DNA of 64,000 nt. It comes from CAIKMD01 sp963729935. Its GTDB lineage: Bacteria; Pseudomonadota; Alphaproteobacteria; ATCC43930; CGMCC-115725. The notes under the pieces were generated by a model. That model searched no databases and was not told the DNA's origin. It saw only the letters and a list, made by a program, of their open reading frames with translations. Below, one piece after another: positions 47,551 through 56,331 of the stretch (its first letter is position 1; every line of letters begins with the position of its first letter). Position numbers and translations under genes: made by a program. Location of the stretch: positions 372,001 through 436,000 of the forward strand of contig CAVSPW010000004.1 of the NCBI GenBank assembly GCA_963729935.1. Reading direction: 5' to 3'.

Positions 47551-47578
47551 GGGATCCTTCCTCGGAGCAGCACACCGA

Positions 47579-47599
47579 TTTCGCTAGACTAGCCCGAAA
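47579..47599. promoter_or_regulatory. inverted repeat in the divergent control region of the efflux locus
   Basis: The core GCTAG-A-CTAGC (47583-47593) is a perfect palindrome; outer arms TTTC and GAAA extend it with a 2-base bulge on one side. It is centred between the response regulator start (47550) and the TolC gene start (47689), where an operator shared by both units would be expected. Binding is inferred from position and symmetry only. Confidence 0.35.
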
Positions 47600-47688
47600 C
47601 GCGTCAAGTTACGGATTCCCAATCTTTCGGCCACTGCCCGGCAATCACGACTCTGCCAGTGTCGCGGCGACCGGATCTTGGGGTCGCT

Positions 47689-49056
47689 ATGGCATGGTTT
47701 GCCCGGATTGTGCCGGGAATAGGGTTTGCCTTCGCGCTCGGCGTGGCCGGTTGCGCGCATTATGCGCCGCTTCCGCTTGCGCAAAGGCCGAGCCTTGCGG
47801 CGAGCCTGGCGGCGCTCGATACCGATCTCCCGGCAGAACGGTCCGACGGATCGACTTCCAAGATCGATATCGCCAAGCCGCTCGGCATCGACGAAATCGG
47901 CCTCCTTGCCGTTCTCAACGACCCGGAACTCAAATCGGAGCGTGGCGAATTGGGGCAGGCGCGCGCCGCGCTGCTGCAAGCGAGTTTGCTGCCCAATCCC
48001 TCGGTCGGGTTGGGCTACGCTGCGCTGCTGGGCGGTCCTGGAACCGGGCCTTCTTATATCGCCTCGCTGTCGCAGGATATCAACGCGATCGTCACCTATC
48101 GCGCGCGGCTCAAGGCCGCGCAGGCCCACGCCACCGAAGTCGACGCCGATCTATTGTGGCGCGAGTGGCAGACGGCGCAGAAGGCGCGCTTGCTGGCGCT
48201 CGACATATATAACTCCGATCAATCGATCGAGCTTGCCCGGCACGAGCTCGCCCTCCTCGGGGACGAGGTTGGGCAGGTGCAGGCCGCGACCGCGGCCGGC
48301 AATCTCGACTATGCGGCCCTCGCGCCGCTGCTCGCCGCGAAAGCATCAGCCGAGCAGTCTCTGACCGCCTTGACGCTCGGCCGATTGAAGGATTGGCAGG
48401 CTCTCGACGCTTTGCTTGGCCTGACGCCGCAGGCTCGGTTCGCGATTGCGCAGCCTGCGCTTCGGGCGCCGCCCCCGGATCTTGATCGGCTGATCGCGAG
48501 CCTGCCCGAACGCCGTCCCGACCTCGTGGCGCTTCAACTCGGCTATGACGCCGCGCAGGAGAACGTGCGGGCGGCCATCCTAGGCCAGTTCCCCGCTTTC
48601 ATTCTCGGCGGCAGCTGGAGCTCGGACACGTCGGGTGTCGTCTCCGCCGGTCCCAACGTCACTTTCGACCTGCCGCTCTTCAATCGCAATCAAGCTCAGA
48701 TCGCTCAAACCCGAGCCACCCGGCTTGTGCTCCACGCGCAATACCAAGCCCGTCTCGACAGCGCCGTCGCGAATATCCGCGGCCTCGCCGCTCAGGCGGA
48801 AAAATTATCCGCCGATCTGGTACAAGCCCGGCAGGCGGCCGCCTCGGCGCGCTCTCTCGCAGACTCCGCGCGACGCGCCTATGCCCAAGGCAATCTCGAG
48901 CAGCGCGTATTGACGGATTACGAAACCACCGCATTGCAACGCGCGCTCGACGCGATCGCCCTCGAACGCAGCCTCGGTGAAGATCAGATTTCCTTGACCG
49001 TCGAGCTCGGTCTTGGCTTGCCGCAAACCCGAATAGTCCCTCTCGATCAGAAGTAA
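47689..49056 (+). CDS. TolC-family outer-membrane efflux protein
   Basis: The outer-membrane channel of a three-part efflux pump, 455 residues. The N-terminus has a hydrophobic signal and a lipobox-like GVAGC, so it may be a lipoprotein of the CusC/NodT kind. Two homologous halves with long coiled-coil helices follow (ARAALLQASLLPNPSVGLGY, then RRPDLVALQLGYDAAQENVRAA). ATG 47689 is preferred to the GTG at 47659. Gene order TolC-MFP-RND is that of CzcCBA operons. The MFP gene starts 4 bases after its stop. Confidence 0.9.
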   Translation: MAWFARIVPGIGFAFALGVAGCAHYAPLPLAQRPSLAASLAALDTDLPAERSDGSTSKIDIAKPLGIDEIGLLAVLNDPELKSERGELGQARAALLQASLLPNPSVGLGYAALLGGPGTGPSYIASLSQDINAIVTYRARLKAAQAHATEVDADLLWREWQTAQKARLLALDIYNSDQSIELARHELALLGDEVGQVQAATAAGNLDYAALAPLLAAKASAEQSLTALTLGRLKDWQALDALLGLTPQARFAIAQPALRAPPPDLDRLIASLPERRPDLVALQLGYDAAQENVRAAILGQFPAFILGGSWSSDTSGVVSAGPNVTFDLPLFNRNQAQIAQTRATRLVLHAQYQARLDSAVANIRGLAAQAEKLSADLVQARQAAASARSLADSARRAYAQGNLEQRVLTDYETTALQRALDAIALERSLGEDQISLTVELGLGLPQTRIVPLDQK

Positions 49057-49060
49057 GCGC

Positions 49061-50110
49061 ATGATTCGTCCCTTCACTCTTCCGGTTCTTTGTCTGGCCC
49101 TGATTTTGATCCCGCCGATCGCGGCGGCGCCCGCCGAGAGCGGGCCCAGCGTATCGGTGCAGACAATTCCGCTGCAAAAAGGCAGCCTGCCGGTGATCGA
49201 CTCCGCCTATGGCAGCGTGCAGGCGAGTTCGTCGGCGCGCCAGGCGGTGATGGCGCCGGTCTCGGCCCTGGTCGATGAGCTTTACGTGCGGCCAGGCGAG
49301 GAAGTCGCCAAAGGCGCCCCCGTCATACGCCTCCTACCCAGCCCGACGACTGCCGCGTCTTATTCGCAAGCGAAATCCGCGGCCGTCGTCGCAGCCCAGC
49401 TCGTCGAACGCACGCGCAAGATGGTCGGTCAGCATCTGGCAACCGCGCAGCAGCTCGCCGACGCCGAAAAAGCGGAATCCGATGCGCGTTCCGCCCTCGG
49501 CGCACTTCAGGTTCAAGGGGCTGCCGGGCCGAACATCCTGCGCGCACCCTTTGGCGCCATTGTCACGCAGCTTTCGACCAGCCCCGGCGCGATCGTCACC
49601 GAAGGCTCCGCCTTGCTCGAGCTCGTCCGTCCGGAGGGGCTCGTCCTCAAAGCCGAACTCATTCCGGCGCGAGCCGCCGTGGTCGAGCCGGGCAATACGG
49701 CAAGCATCACGCCGATCGGCCAAGCCCAGCATGTTTCCGGCAAGGTTCTGCTGCGAGGATCGATCGTGGATCCGGCGAACGGCTTGGTTCCGATCGAGAT
49801 CTCGCTGCCCCCGGGCAAGTTCATCCCGGGCGAGAGAGCCGAAGCGTCCATCGTCACCGGCAACGTGCGCGGATACCTCGTGCCGCATGACGCGATCTTG
49901 GTCGACGACAGTGGCGAGACCTATGTCGTTCAGGTGGTCGCGAACGTCGCCAAGAAGGTCGCCATGCGGATCCTGGGCGCCGAGGGCGACAAGGACGTGA
50001 TCGACGGCCAACTCGATCCTACGGCGCCGCTCGTACTCGCCGGCAATCATCAGCTCGAAGACGGCATGAAGGTTCGCATCGCCGAGCCCGACGGCAAAAT
50101 CGCGCCATGA
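49061..50110 (+). CDS. efflux RND periplasmic adaptor (HlyD/MFP family)
   Basis: 349 residues linking the RND pump to TolC. A signal peptide ends IAAAPAES; a lipoyl-like half (VMAPVSALVDELYVRPGEEVAKG), a hairpin with LVERTRKMVGQHLATAQQ, the second lipoyl half (LRAPFGAIVTQLSTSPGAIVTEG) and a membrane-proximal domain follow. No metal-binding His/Met extension of the CusB or CzcB type is evident. The stop overlaps the RND start as ATGA. Specificity is not indicated by this subunit. Confidence 0.91.
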   Translation: MIRPFTLPVLCLALILIPPIAAAPAESGPSVSVQTIPLQKGSLPVIDSAYGSVQASSSARQAVMAPVSALVDELYVRPGEEVAKGAPVIRLLPSPTTAASYSQAKSAAVVAAQLVERTRKMVGQHLATAQQLADAEKAESDARSALGALQVQGAAGPNILRAPFGAIVTQLSTSPGAIVTEGSALLELVRPEGLVLKAELIPARAAVVEPGNTASITPIGQAQHVSGKVLLRGSIVDPANGLVPIEISLPPGKFIPGERAEASIVTGNVRGYLVPHDAILVDDSGETYVVQVVANVAKKVAMRILGAEGDKDVIDGQLDPTAPLVLAGNHQLEDGMKVRIAEPDGKIAP

Positions 50111-53100
50111 ACTTCGTCGATTGGATCGAGCGCCATCGGCGCTCGCTGCTGTTCGTCGCGTTTGCCCTCGCTTTGGCGGGCGCCTTCGCCGGCATCGCCC
50201 TGCCGGTGGGGTTGTTTCCGGTCACCAGCTTCCCGCGCATCCGGATCGAAATCACCGCCGAGAGCATGCCTGCCAAGCAGATGTTGGTCGACGTGACCGA
50301 GCCGCTCGAGGCGGTGGCGCGGGCGGTTCCGGGCGCGATCGATGTGGTCTCGACGACGTCACGCGGCTCGGCGGAAATTTTCGTCGATTTCCCGTGGGGA
50401 TCGGACATGAACCAGGCGCTGCTCAGCGTGGACGCGGCGTTCGGCCAAGAGCTTCCGACTTTGCCGCCGGGCACGAGCTACGACGCCATCCAGATGAGCC
50501 CCAACGTGATCACGCCATTCGTTTCCTATGCGCTGGTCTCCGACAAAGTTGCATCGGCGGATCTGCGCCGTCTTGCCGAATACCAGATCGCGCCGCTGCT
50601 TACAGGCATTTCGGGCATCAAGCGGATTGGCGTGCTTGGCGGCGAGACGCCCGAGGTTCAGGTTTTCGTGAACCCGCAGAAGCTTCAATCTTACGGTCTG
50701 ACCCTGGCGGATGTCGCGAAAGTGATCGCCGACACGAACGTCGTGGTCGCGGTCGGCCGGCTCGAAGACAACGACCTGCTATACCTTGCGATCGACAACA
50801 ACGCGTTCGAATCGGTCAAATCCGTGCGCAACGTCGTCTTGCGCACGGGATCGGACGGCATCGTTCGGCTCGCCGACATCGCCAAGGTGGAGCTCGGCTC
50901 CGTGCCGCAATGGCTGCTGGTCGAGGACAATGGGCAGCCGGCGGTGACGATCGATGTGTACCAGCAGGACAGCGCCGATTCGCTCAGTCTTGCCCGCGCG
51001 GTGAGTGACCGGCTCGATGTCTTCATGAAGACCCAACCCGATGCGATCCATCTCTATAAGTGGTATGACCAAACCGAGCTCGTGCGGTCGTCCATCGCGG
51101 CGGTCGAGGAAGCCATCTTCATTGGCCTCGTCTTCGCCGGCATCGTGATCCTCGCCTTCCTGCGCAATTGGCGCGTGACGCTGGTCGCCATGATGGTGGT
51201 CCCATTGTCGGTGCTGATTACGGTGCTGCTGCTTTCCGTCCTCGGCATGACCTTCAACATCATGACCTTGGGCGGGCTCGCAGCCGCTATCGGTCTTCTG
51301 ATCGACGATGTCGTGGTCATGATCGAACACATCGCGCGCCGCGCCGGTGTCCCCGGCCTCGAGCAAGCACATGCGGCCGTGCTTCTGGCTGCAAAGGAAT
51401 TCCTTGCTCCGCTCTTCGGCTCGAGCCTCGCCACGATCATCATCTTCATCCCGCTCGCCTTCCTCTCGGGCGTGACAGGCGCGTTCTTCAAATTTCTGTC
51501 GCTGACGATGGCGTCCGCGCTGGTCATTTCCTACATCCTGACCGCCTTCACTGTGCCTTTGCTTGCCCGCAGCATCATCGATTTCAATAAATGGCAGGAT
51601 CCCGATCACGGTCGCGAGACCTGGCTCCGACGCACCCATGGCAGAACGCTGCGCGCGCTTTTCGCTCATCCCTCATGGATCGCGGTCGGGGTCCTCGTCC
51701 TGGCGGCGGCCGGATATGTCGCTTACGACCATGTCGGGACGGGTTTCCTGCCGCGGATGGACGAAGGCGGCTTCGTTCTCGACTACCAGTCCGCGCCAGG
51801 CACGTCGCTGGCCGAGACCAATCGCGAGCTCGAAGAGATCGAGGCAATTCTCAAACAGGATCCCGACATCGATACCTACTCGCGCCGGACCGGCGCCGGT
51901 TTCGGCGGCGATTTCAAGGAGACCTATCAAGGAGACTTCGTCGTTCATCTGAAGAATTCTTCGCGGCGTCTCTCGATCTGGCAGGTGATGGACGCGGTCA
52001 CGAAGAAAGTGACCGACGAGGTGCCGGGCATCGATTTCGACACGCATCAATTGCTCGGCGACATGATCGGCGACATGGTCGGCCGGCCGCAGCCGGTGGT
52101 AATCGAACTCAGCGCGAAGAACCCGGACGTGCTCGGCCCTGTGGCCAAAAGCGTGGCGGAGGCGATCGCGAAAGTCCCGGGTATCGAGCCGGCGTCGGTC
52201 TATGACGGCGTTGTCCCGGCGGGCGACGCGCTCGAGATCCATGTCGACCCGGCGGCCGCAGCGATGAACGGTGTCACCCCCGCCGAAGTCCAAAACGAAA
52301 TCTATCATTACCTTCACGGCGTCGTCGTTACGCGCTACTTGAACGTGGTTCAGGACGTCGGCGTCCGCCTCTGGCTCGACCCGCCCGAAGCCAAGATCTA
52401 CCGCGATCAGCTGGGACAGCTTCCGATTCGCGCCCCGGACGGCCGTGCGTTTCCGCTCGGAACGGTCGCCGCAATCAAATTTGTCGCCGGCCAGCCCGAG
52501 ATTACGCGCGACAATCTCGCTCAGGTCGTCGCGGTTACCGCGCAAATCGGCGGCGGCAAGGATCTCGGTTCGACCATTGCCGCTGTGAAGACCGTTTTGG
52601 AAAAGCCTGGGCTGCTGCCCTCAGACGTCTATTACACGATTGGCGGCGCCTATAAGCAGCAGCAGATCGCAGTCCAAGGGATGATCAAAGTCTTCATTGC
52701 GGCGGCAATCGCGGAGATCATTTTACTTCTCTTCCTCTACGAGCGTTTCATGCTGCCGATCATCGTCATCGCGAGTTCGGTGATCTCGTGCAGCGCCGTC
52801 TTCATCGGTCTTTGGCTCACTGGGGTCGAGCTCAACATCACCGCGATGATGGGCATGGTGATGATTATCGGAATAGCGACCGAGATGGCCATATTCTTGC
52901 TTTCCGAATATCAGACGCTCGAGAAATCGATGCCGCCGCGCCAAGCTCTCTACGAGGCGGCGCTCAACCGATTGCGGCCGATTGCGATGAGCACGCTGGC
53001 GATGATTCTCGCGCTGCTCCCCCTGGGGGCGGCCATCAGCGGATCGGGCGACCAGATGCTGCAGCCGCTGGCGATCGCGATCATCGCCGGCATCACCGTG

Positions 53101-53166
53101 CAGCTGCCGCTGGTCCTGATTGCGATGCCGGTGGTGATCGGGCTCACGCGCCGCGAGACGCCGTGA
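50107..53166 (+). CDS. RND efflux pump permease
   Basis: A 1019-residue proton-driven inner-membrane pump with twelve expected membrane helices and two large periplasmic loops. The helix IV motif is AAIGLLIDDVVVMIEH (about 396-411), with the paired Asp typical of drug-type (HAE) pumps; heavy-metal (HME) pumps usually have DFG...VDGAVV there. Yet the gene order TolC-MFP-RND and the neighbouring copper and nickel genes suggest metal efflux. So the substrate is undecided. The 3' end converges with a solute-binding protein gene whose frame stays open into this gene on the other strand. Confidence 0.91.
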   Translation: MNFVDWIERHRRSLLFVAFALALAGAFAGIALPVGLFPVTSFPRIRIEITAESMPAKQMLVDVTEPLEAVARAVPGAIDVVSTTSRGSAEIFVDFPWGSDMNQALLSVDAAFGQELPTLPPGTSYDAIQMSPNVITPFVSYALVSDKVASADLRRLAEYQIAPLLTGISGIKRIGVLGGETPEVQVFVNPQKLQSYGLTLADVAKVIADTNVVVAVGRLEDNDLLYLAIDNNAFESVKSVRNVVLRTGSDGIVRLADIAKVELGSVPQWLLVEDNGQPAVTIDVYQQDSADSLSLARAVSDRLDVFMKTQPDAIHLYKWYDQTELVRSSIAAVEEAIFIGLVFAGIVILAFLRNWRVTLVAMMVVPLSVLITVLLLSVLGMTFNIMTLGGLAAAIGLLIDDVVVMIEHIARRAGVPGLEQAHAAVLLAAKEFLAPLFGSSLATIIIFIPLAFLSGVTGAFFKFLSLTMASALVISYILTAFTVPLLARSIIDFNKWQDPDHGRETWLRRTHGRTLRALFAHPSWIAVGVLVLAAAGYVAYDHVGTGFLPRMDEGGFVLDYQSAPGTSLAETNRELEEIEAILKQDPDIDTYSRRTGAGFGGDFKETYQGDFVVHLKNSSRRLSIWQVMDAVTKKVTDEVPGIDFDTHQLLGDMIGDMVGRPQPVVIELSAKNPDVLGPVAKSVAEAIAKVPGIEPASVYDGVVPAGDALEIHVDPAAAAMNGVTPAEVQNEIYHYLHGVVVTRYLNVVQDVGVRLWLDPPEAKIYRDQLGQLPIRAPDGRAFPLGTVAAIKFVAGQPEITRDNLAQVVAVTAQIGGGKDLGSTIAAVKTVLEKPGLLPSDVYYTIGGAYKQQQIAVQGMIKVFIAAAIAEIILLLFLYERFMLPIIVIASSVISCSAVFIGLWLTGVELNITAMMGMVMIIGIATEMAIFLLSEYQTLEKSMPPRQALYEAALNRLRPIAMSTLAMILALLPLGAAISGSGDQMLQPLAIAIIAGITVQLPLVLIAMPVVIGLTRRETP

Positions 53167-53198
53167 GTTGAGGCGCCCCAAGCGCAAACGTCCGGCCG

Positions 53199-54177
53199 TC
53201 AGTTCGAGGAACCGTTCCGTGATCAGGCTCTTGACGTCGGTCTTCGCGTCCATCTGACCGGTATCGACCAGCGATTTCGCGACCGCCGCGAGTGCCTTGG
53301 GATCGTAATGCCCGTCGGTCGGGAACATGGGCATCTCGACGTCGAAGACCTTGCCGGCGATGTTCTCCGGCAGGTTGAGAAGCGGATGCGTGATGCGCAA
53401 CGTATCGGCCTTGTGGCTCTTTGCGAAAGCGACCGTCTGGTACCAGCCCTTGAGGAAGCGGCGCACGGCGTCGGGATTGCTGGCAATGAGCGCGTTTCGC
53501 GCATAGATCGCGTGGGTGATGAAGGGGTTGACGAAATCGGCAAAAGTGAACAGCACGCGGCCGCGATTGGCCGCCTCCAAGCTAAGACCGCCTTCGACGC
53601 TGCCGACGAGCGCATCGATGTTGCCCGCAATCAATGCGGACCGCGTGCCATCCGCGCTGCCAAGCGCCGCGATCTTCACGGCTTGCGCGTCCTTCCAGCC
53701 TTCGCGGTAATTGATCTGGCGCGCGAACCAGTCGGTCAGAGAGCCCACGGTCGTGACGCCGATGGTCTTGCCCTTGAGATCGGCCACGGCCTTGATCGGC
53801 TCGTCGCTGCGCACGATCAACGCCATGTTGAGCGGCTCGGTTGCCATCACGCCAATGCCTTTTTCAGGCGAGCCCTTGGCGATGAAGGCGATATCGGTGC
53901 CTGCGCCCAACGCGATGTCGATGCTGCCGGCCACCATCGCCTGATGCAGCCGGGCCGCGCCGTCGACGCTGCTCGCCTCGATGTCGAGACCCTGTTTCTT
54001 GAAGATCCCCGATTCGAGCCCGACATCCAAGAGCATGAAGCTGAAAGCGCGGCTCGCGCCTTTGGCGACGCGGAGGTGATCCTCGGCGCGCGCGGCGTGA
54101 CTGCCGGCGGTCATTGAAAGGAGCGCGGCTGCGGCGAAGACGAAGCGGCGCCACATGGCTGGGGCAGACAGGCTCAT
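53199..54177 (-). CDS. ABC transporter substrate-binding protein (orphan), native stop apparently lost
   Basis: A NitT/TauT-type periplasmic protein with signal peptide ending ARAED, then SGIFKKQGLDIEASSVDG, MVAGSIDIALGAGTDIAF and ADLKGKTIGVTTVGSLTDWF. ATG 54177 follows GGGAGGAAGAGGAA. Homology seems to end near LITERF, about residue 325. The frame then stays open through antisense of the RND gene to a stop at 52723, adding about 150 low-complexity residues with no protein character. Removing one base in TTCCTCG would place a TGA ending at 53199. I therefore give 53199 as the probable native end. No transporter genes are adjacent. Confidence 0.75.
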
Positions 54178-54296
54178 GATTCCTCTTCCTCCCATCGTGA
54201 TCGCCGGACGCTTTGCCGGCGTTTTCTTTTCTTCCCTTCGCCTACATGACGAAGGCAACGCGTCAGATTTGCATGGATGCGGGTTGGATGCGAGCG

Positions 54297-54860
54297 CTAT
54301 CCGCCCTGCACGCTCGCGCCGGCCGGTGCCGGGCTTTCCAGCGCCATTCGTCCGGCCCGCAGCCGATCGGGTCGCGCCAGGGCCCGCAACGCTTCGCTCA
54401 TCGCTTCCATCTTCGCGGTGATCGCGGCCTCCGGCAGTGCGTCCGGCCGCAGGATCCCGGGATTGCAGGCCACATACCAGGTCGCGAAGATGCGCATGTC
54501 CCGGGTGGCCGGGTATCCATGCAGGTGATACCAGCGCGAGGCGAAGACGATCATGAAATCATTGGTGTCTTCCTCGAGCTCGAAGACCGCCTCGGGATTC
54601 CATTCGCCCGGGCGCAGAAATTCGGCGGCGGCGTTGAAGTGGCGCCAGAACCGCGCGGTGTGGCCGGGCGCGATCCAATCGCCGAGGCGCAGATACCCGT
54701 CGACGTCGCCGCGGCTGCGATAGAAATCCTGCATGATGCGGTGCGCGTCGCCGGCGACCGCATGGATCGCGACGGCGTCCTCGCCGGCCAAGGTCATGCG
54801 GATAGCGGCTTCGGTCAGTCGCTGTAGCGCCTCGAGCTTGTTCGCCCGGATCAAAGCCAT
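54297..54860 (-). CDS. conserved-looking hypothetical protein
   Basis: 187 residues beginning MALIRANKLEALQRLTEAAI. No signal or membrane segment. A helical N-terminus (DAVAIHAVAGDAHRIMQDFYRSRG) is followed by a region rich in aromatic residues (GHTARFWRHFNAAAEFL, FASRWYHLHGYP). I do not recognise the family, though the codon use and composition are those of a real gene. It lies about 120 bases upstream of the orphan binding protein gene on the same strand, so the two could be cotranscribed. No function is proposed. Confidence 0.65.
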   Translation of the reverse strand: MALIRANKLEALQRLTEAAIRMTLAGEDAVAIHAVAGDAHRIMQDFYRSRGDVDGYLRLGDWIAPGHTARFWRHFNAAAEFLRPGEWNPEAVFELEEDTNDFMIVFASRWYHLHGYPATRDMRIFATWYVACNPGILRPDALPEAAITAKMEAMSEALRALARPDRLRAGRMALESPAPAGASVQGG

Positions 54861-54938
54861 CTCTTGCCTTTTCTCGCAGCCGGATTCGGCGGCGATGCAT
54901 CGTTGCGGGCTGGTTCGACGAACTTCCGCACGGCTCTC

Positions 54939-55268
54939 TTAGGCCGCGCTCTTGCGTCTGCGATACGCCTGAAGTTGGCGCTCGGCGGCATCGAAGGCAT
55001 CGTGCATGGCGACATAGATACCTTCGTGCGCGTGGCGCGCGCCGGGGCTGCGGTGACACGTCAAGGTCGCACCGGGCACGGCCAATTCGACGGCGATCGC
55101 ATAAAGCGTCCCCTTGTGATGGCGACGATGGGGCGCTTCTACCACCACGCGGCAACCGACGATCCGGTCATGGAGCCGCATGAGCCTCTCGGCCCGTTCC
55201 TCGATCCGCGCTCGCAAAAAAGGCGATGCGGCCATCTTTCGGAAGGTGACTTGAAGCGGAGCGCCCAT
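54939..55268 (-). CDS. short HPF/RaiA-like ribosome hibernation protein
   Basis: 109 residues matching the S30AE domain: PLQVTFRKMAASPFLRARIEERAERLM at the start, VVVEAPHRRHHKGTLYAIAVEL in the middle and HAHEGIYVAMHDAFDAAERQLQAY at the end. It lacks the C-terminal dimerisation domain of long HPF, so it is the short type, which pairs with ribosomes in stress or starvation. ATG 55268 follows AAGAAGG at a 7-base distance. The 295 bases upstream to 55563 hold no gene. It stands alone, apart from the usual rpoN-hpf setting. Confidence 0.78.
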   Translation of the reverse strand: MGAPLQVTFRKMAASPFLRARIEERAERLMRLHDRIVGCRVVVEAPHRRHHKGTLYAIAVELAVPGATLTCHRSPGARHAHEGIYVAMHDAFDAAERQLQAYRRRKSAA

Positions 55269-55563
55269 GGTTAAAACCTTCTTAATTCGAGAAGGGAACA
55301 TCTCCTCTTGAAGATCGGTCCTTAGGCTCGGCGGTGCAATACCGATCGTCGTTTTTAAATCGGGATGGGATGCACTGTTTTGTTTAGAATTGGCGGGCAC
55401 GCGATCGAAGATCGCATGCATCACGCCCGCCAGCGCGCCGTGAATGTCCCCCGATCGGATGCTTCGAGTTACGCGCGGTCGAGCGCGGTTTCGTTAGGTC
55501 TTGGCGAAAGAGACGGTGCGTCGCTCTTCAGCACGAAGGCGCGATACGAGAAGTCGGAGACAG

Positions 55564-55941
55564 CTACGCCTTGACGAGCGAATTCATCCGCCGTAACCGG
55601 TGGCTGAGGACGCGCATGACGTTGAGGGCGAAGCTGGGCGTCTGTTGGACGAGAAAGAGGAAGCGCTTCTCGTCGATTTCCGCGAGCGTGCAGTCGGTGA
55701 CGGCCGTCACCGTCGCGCTGCGCGGCGCGTGGTCGATCAGCGCCATCTCGCCGACAATTCCACCTGGAGAAAGTTCCTCATAGACGACATTGCCGTCTGC
55801 GATCCGGGCTTCGCCCGACAGGACCGCATACATGCATTCGCCCGGATCGCCGGCGCGGAAGAGCGCCTCGCCGGCCTTCACCGTAACGATATTGCGTTCA
55901 CGGCTGAAAATACCCAGAAAATTCGGTTCGTTCTCGGCCAT
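55564..55941 (-). CDS. stand-alone cyclic nucleotide-binding domain protein
   Basis: 125 residues consisting only of a cNMP-binding beta-roll: VTVKAGEALFRAGDPGECMYAVLSG, then the phosphate-binding cassette GGIVGEMALIDHAPRSATVTAV, in which Glu and Arg contact the nucleotide. There is no DNA-binding helix-turn-helix as in Crp and no channel or kinase domain, so output must be through protein partners. It lies alone between the HPF-like gene and an orphan binding protein gene. The ligand may be cAMP or cGMP; neither is shown. Confidence 0.85.
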   Translation of the reverse strand: MAENEPNFLGIFSRERNIVTVKAGEALFRAGDPGECMYAVLSGEARIADGNVVYEELSPGGIVGEMALIDHAPRSATVTAVTDCTLAEIDEKRFLFLVQQTPSFALNVMRVLSHRLRRMNSLVKA

Positions 55942-56331
55942 CCGACCCTACTGTAAACAAGAACCCCGCGCGCGACCCATAATCCACGTCTTCTCGAACC
56001 TAACAGGCCCGTGTTACAGTTTTGATACGGCTGCCGGGCCGGCCTGGTCGGATCCGGGCTCCGGCCTTCGCGACGCAACCGGCGCTGGAAAGGCCGGGCT
56101 AAGGGCTCACGCCTCACTGGAGCGCCGCGCCCGCGAACCGCAGGCCCTTGGCCCACCCACCCACTTTCCGTCATACTTTTCCCGTCGAGAGAGGACGACA
56201 GGTCTCCTCCGATCTTGTCCAAGAGCGGCCAGCAAGGAGCCGCAATGATCCTCCGTCGAAATCTCCCGAGCTTGATATCCGGTGCGGTGTGCTCCAAGCT
56301 GCGGGTAACAATTTCGGGGAGGAAGGCAACG
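55942..56331. other. 390 bases without a gene, with a GC-rich hairpin
   Basis: No convincing frame. A perfect 8-bp stem (56061-56068 with 56090-56097) encloses a 21-base loop; it has no T-run, so it is not an intrinsic terminator. The region separates the divergent cNMP-binding gene and the solute-binding protein gene and should hold both promoters. I can assign neither confidently. Confidence 0.4.
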
